A stretch of DNA of 10,332 nt from assembly GCA_024643485.1 (NCBI GenBank), contig JAHEMU010000065.1, forward strand, positions 1 to 10,332. The letters run 5' to 3'. The notes below the pieces were generated by a model. It ran no database searches, was not told where the DNA came from, and worked only from the letters and a program-made list of their open reading frames with translations. Below, piece by piece: positions 7,984 through 10,332 of the stretch. The translations under genes and the position numbers were made by a program. This DNA comes from Cytophagales bacterium. GTDB taxonomy: Bacteria; Bacteroidota; Bacteroidia; Cytophagales; Cyclobacteriaceae. Within the stretch, counting starts at the first letter, position 1, and every line of letters begins with the position of its first letter.

Positions 7984-9879
7984 ATGGCTGAAAATAATAA
8001 ACACATTGTTATAGATTTCGACTCCACTTTTACACAGGTAGAAGCTTTGGATATCCTCGGCGAAATTTCATTACACACACACCCTGAAAGAAAGGCGAGA
8101 TTACAAGCCATAAAAGACATCACTGATAAAGGTATGGAAGGGGGAATGACTTTTCGTGAATCCCTAGATGCTCGAATTGATCTTTTGGATGCTCATAAAA
8201 ACCATCTTCCTGAACTTATTTCAAAATTAAAAACAAAGGTATCGGTATCGTTTAAAAGAAATACCGATTTTTTCTTAAAGAATTCCGATAATATCTACAT
8301 TATTTCTAACGGATTTAAGGATTTTATCCTTCCAATTGTTACTGAATTTGGTGTATTAGAATCAAATGTATTTGCGAATACTTTTCATTTCGATTCGGAT
8401 GGAAATATTATCGGATTTGATAAAGAAAACGTATTATCTTCCAACCAAGGTAAGGTAAAAGTGCTACAACAGCTCGGCTTGGTGGGCGATGTTTATGTGA
8501 TTGGCGATGGTTATACCGATTTTGAAATTAAAAAGGCAGGCCTCGCTAATAAATTCTATGCCTTTACTGAAAATGTACTGAGGGATCAAATTGTTCAAAA
8601 TGCCGATCATATTACCCCCAGTTTGGATGAATTTTTATATTTAAACAAAATGAACACAGCTATATCCTACCCTAAAAACCGAATAAAGGTCCTTTTACTA
8701 GAAAATGTACATCAACGAGCTGTTGATTTAATGAAGGCAGAGGGTTACCAAGTAGAAGTTTACCCTGCAGGTTTAGATGAAGATGAACTTTGTGAAAAAA
8801 TCAAAGATGTTTCCATCATTGGAATCCGTTCAAAAACACAGATTACTCGCAAGGTAATTGATCATGCTAACCGTTTAATTTCAATCGGAGCTTTTTGCAT
8901 TGGCACGAACCAAATCGATCTACAAGCTTGTTTAGAAAGAGGAATTGCTGTATTTAACGCTCCTTTTAGTAATACACGATCGGTGGTTGAATTAGCCATC
9001 GCAGAAATAATATTATTGATGCGCAATTTACCTGATAAATTCAGTATGATGCATCAAGGAAAATGGGATAAATCGGCAGGATCAAGCTTCGAAGTAAGAG
9101 GGAAAAAATTGGGTATTATAGGCTATGGTAATATTGGAGCCCAATTATCAGTAGTTGCTGAAAGTATCGGTTTGGAAGTGCATTATTACGACATTGAAGA
9201 AAAGTTAGCTTTGGGAAATGCTAAAAAATGTTCCTCAATGAATGAATTGCTAGAAACAGTTGACATCATTACCTTGCACGTCGACGGAAGACCTGAAAAC
9301 CAAAATATGATCGGTGAAAATGAAATCAAACACATGAAACAAGGTGTAGTATTTCTAAATCTTGCCCGAGGGCATGTGGTTGACGTCCCAGCTCTTAAAA
9401 AAGCATTAGAATCTGGAAAAATCAGAGGCGCAGCAGTTGACGTATTCCCTGAAGAACCTAAAAGCAATAATGACGAATTCGTTTCAGAATTGAGAGGAGT
9501 GAATAATGTGATGCTCACCCCCCATATTGGAGGAAGTACGTTGGAAGCACAAGAAAATATTGCGCAATTTGTTCCAGGCAAAATAATGGAGTACATCAAT
9601 ACGGGAAGCACCTCAAACAGTGTGAACTTCCCTAATTTACAATTGCCAACTTTTATAAATGCTCACCGTTTAATTCATATCCATAAAAATGTACCAGGTA
9701 TATTGGCTCACATAAACAACTTACTTGCACAACATGATGTAAACATTGTTGGGCAATACCTTAAAACCAATGAAACAGTAGGGTATGTTATTACTGATAT
9801 CGACAAAGAATATGACCAAGATTTAATTGATTCACTCAAGAAGATTGAGCATACAATTAAATTTAGAGTGTTGTATTAA
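7984..9879 (+). CDS. serBA: SerB-SerA fusion: phosphoserine phosphatase / D-3-phosphoglycerate dehydrogenase
   Basis: A 631-residue protein joining the last and first steps of serine synthesis. Residues 1-220 are a HAD-family phosphoserine phosphatase: DFDST (nucleophile Asp11, Asp13), IISNGF (Ser108), the motif III lysine near Lys157, and VIGDGYTDFE (Asp175, Asp179). Residues 225-631 match E. coli SerA almost end to end. They show RSKTQIT (281-287), FCIGTNQID, NAPFSNTRSVVELA, the NAD Rossmann motif IIGYGNIG (378-385), LNLARGHVVD with catalytic Arg462, AVDVFPEEP (Glu491), and LTPHIGGST (His514). The C-terminal ACT domain keeps HIHKNVPG (His567, Asn569) and DVNIVGQY (Asn587), the positions that bind serine in E. 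coli SerA, so serine feedback inhibition is expected. The short joint (about 219-229) contains Met223 (ATG at 8650-8652), which could mark the former SerA start or an internal translation start. Both active sites look intact. Cytoplasmic. Confidence 0.95.
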   Translation: MAENNKHIVIDFDSTFTQVEALDILGEISLHTHPERKARLQAIKDITDKGMEGGMTFRESLDARIDLLDAHKNHLPELISKLKTKVSVSFKRNTDFFLKNSDNIYIISNGFKDFILPIVTEFGVLESNVFANTFHFDSDGNIIGFDKENVLSSNQGKVKVLQQLGLVGDVYVIGDGYTDFEIKKAGLANKFYAFTENVLRDQIVQNADHITPSLDEFLYLNKMNTAISYPKNRIKVLLLENVHQRAVDLMKAEGYQVEVYPAGLDEDELCEKIKDVSIIGIRSKTQITRKVIDHANRLISIGAFCIGTNQIDLQACLERGIAVFNAPFSNTRSVVELAIAEIILLMRNLPDKFSMMHQGKWDKSAGSSFEVRGKKLGIIGYGNIGAQLSVVAESIGLEVHYYDIEEKLALGNAKKCSSMNELLETVDIITLHVDGRPENQNMIGENEIKHMKQGVVFLNLARGHVVDVPALKKALESGKIRGAAVDVFPEEPKSNNDEFVSELRGVNNVMLTPHIGGSTLEAQENIAQFVPGKIMEYINTGSTSNSVNFPNLQLPTFINAHRLIHIHKNVPGILAHINNLLAQHDVNIVGQYLKTNETVGYVITDIDKEYDQDLIDSLKKIEHTIKFRVLY

Positions 9880-9920
9880 TAAAACCCAAGGGAATAGAGA
9901 TGGTTTTTAAACCTCGAAAT

Positions 9921-9938
9921 GACAGGTTTTGAGCTGTC
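9921..9938. repeat. Small inverted repeat (hairpin) after serB-serA
   Basis: GACAG (9921-9925), an 8-base loop, and CTGTC (9934-9938) form a 5-bp stem just before the large structured segment. On neither strand is it followed by a T tract, so it is not a good terminator. It may be an extra stem of the adjacent RNA structure. Confidence 0.35.
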
Positions 9939-9939
9939 C

Positions 9940-10076
9940 AACTCTTGCAATCTTCCACTGTTAACCCTAAAAGGGACCTTGCGGTTGAGGCCTGATTTTA
10001 AAAGCAGACTTCACTCGGCATTTTTATAATGTTAGGTTTAAGAAACGTGCCCTAAACCCTCGGGTATTGCAAAGTT
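9940..10076 (+). ncRNA. Candidate structured RNA, possibly 6S-like, or a structured leader of the next gene
   Basis: This fills most of the 243-base spacer between serB-serA and the SerC-like gene and has no reading frame of note. AACTCTTGCAAT (9940-9951) pairs with ATTGCAAAGTT (10066-10076), 11 bp with one bulged C, closing a domain of about 137 nt. Inside are GGaCCT/AGGCC (9974-9979 with 9988-9992, loop TGCGGTTG) and GGTTTA/TAAACC (10035-10040 with 10053-10058). An alternative longer arm pairs TGC, TGAG and CTG (9980-9995) with CAG, CTCG and GCA (10005-10020). A closing stem, an interrupted distal arm and a small hairpin on the 3' side is the general layout of 6S RNA. The TGCGGTTGAG and TTTTAAAAGCAGAC segments also resemble, from memory, conserved E. 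coli 6S segments. It is shorter than usual 6S RNAs. The strand is not certain because a minus-strand promoter box lies in the right stem. A serine-responsive leader is another possibility. Confidence 0.4.
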
Positions 10077-10077
10077 A
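10070..10077 (-). promoter_or_regulatory. Possible minus-strand -7 promoter box (TAACTTTG)
   Basis: Read on the minus strand, this is TAACTTTG followed by CAATA, a perfect TAnnTTTG element. A partial upstream element, TTTA, lies 19 bases further up on that strand. If active, it would transcribe leftward through the structured segment, antisense to the end of serB-serA. The same bases also form the right arm of the closing stem, so the match may reflect RNA structure rather than a promoter. Confidence 0.35.
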
Positions 10078-10122
10078 GAATGATTAATTTTACTTTTAAA
10101 GTCTTTTGACAATAAGTATGAT

Positions 10123-10332
10123 ATGAAACCAGTTTATTTTACCGTCGGACCGTCTGAACTCTATTTTACCGTCCCTGATCATCTGAAATCTGCCATTAAA
10201 TTGGGAATCCCTTCCCTTTCACATCGCGATGAAGTTTTTAGGAATTTATTTAAAGAAACTACCCAGCATTTAAAAGAAGTTTTTCAGCTCCCTGAAGGAT
10301 ACCATATTGCATTTACTGCATCAGCTACTGAA
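10123..10332 (+). CDS. serC: Class V aminotransferase, probable phosphoserine aminotransferase (N-terminal part)
   Basis: Seventy residues are visible before the window ends, open to the last base. The start MKPVYFTVGPSELY, followed by SLSHRDEVFRNLF (His34, Arg35) and the run AFTASATE (63-70), matches the N-terminus of fold-type I class V aminotransferases. These include phosphoserine aminotransferase and alanine-glyoxylate aminotransferase. The ASATE segment is the PLP phosphate-binding loop. It is closer to the archaeal/AGT-like SerC group than to classical E. coli SerC, whose loop is glycine-rich. Placement just after serB-serA strongly favours SerC, which makes phosphoserine from 3-phosphohydroxypyruvate and glutamate. 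The ATG at 10123 is the first reasonable start. A weak promoter candidate, TTG (10067-10069), 21 bases, TACTTTTA (10091-10098), lies upstream; otherwise it would be read through from the serB-serA promoter. Confidence 0.8.
   Translation, partial: MKPVYFTVGPSELYFTVPDHLKSAIKLGIPSLSHRDEVFRNLFKETTQHLKEVFQLPEGYHIAFTASATE

Noticed and set aside
9186..9611. A 141-codon minus-strand open frame
   Set aside because: It lies wholly inside the conserved SerA domain on the opposite strand and its translation has no recognisable features.
9901..9912. Inverted repeat GGTTTTTAAACC after serB-serA as a terminator
   Set aside because: The loop would be only 2 bases and no T tract follows a stem, so it is not a convincing intrinsic terminator.

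Overview
The window looks like chromosomal DNA from a Bacteroidota bacterium, of Cytophagales or Flavobacteriia type. The evidence is the low GC content, the lack of strong Shine-Dalgarno sites, a clear Bacteroidota promoter (TTG-N19-TATCTTTG at 7938-7967), and a gene set typical of that phylum: a lipoprotein M16 peptidase, a four-helix membrane protein of a type I recall from Bacteroidota genomes, and a fused SerB-SerA. I see no phage, transposon, CRISPR array or tRNA.

Region 1 (1-3062, + strand) is a tight operon. It holds the 3' end of an unrecognised gene, a GMC-family FAD oxidoreductase of the cholesterol-oxidase (ChoD) type with a ferredoxin-like cysteine cluster, and an Old Yellow Enzyme family flavin oxidoreductase. 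The gaps are only 4 and 5 bases. The pair suggests sequential flavin redox chemistry on a hydrophobic alcohol or enone, but the substrate is unknown. A perfect 14-bp hairpin flanked by A and T tracts (3092-3123) ends this operon and also serves the convergent gene beyond it.

Region 2 (3144-6116, - strand) is a 990-residue two-domain M16 zinc peptidase with a lipoprotein signal. A 175-base AT-rich divergent spacer follows, with a 12-bp perfect palindrome just upstream of the peptidase gene.

Region 3 (6292-7921, + strand) is a two-gene operon: a small four-helix membrane protein, then a class III PLP aminotransferase 4 bases downstream.

Region 4 (7938-10332, + strand) is a serine biosynthesis locus. 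A single 631-residue protein joins phosphoserine phosphatase (SerB, N-terminal) to an E. coli-type, serine-regulated 3-phosphoglycerate dehydrogenase (SerA, C-terminal). After a 243-base spacer comes the start of a class V aminotransferase, very probably the phosphoserine aminotransferase SerC, cut by the window edge. Together these would cover all three steps from 3-phosphoglycerate to serine with two polypeptides. The spacer is not empty. It folds on paper into a closed, branched structure (closing stem 9940-9951 with 10066-10076) that resembles a 6S-like RNA or a structured leader. Its right-hand stem also holds a perfect minus-strand TAnnTTTG promoter box. This spacer is the least explained and most interesting part of the window.
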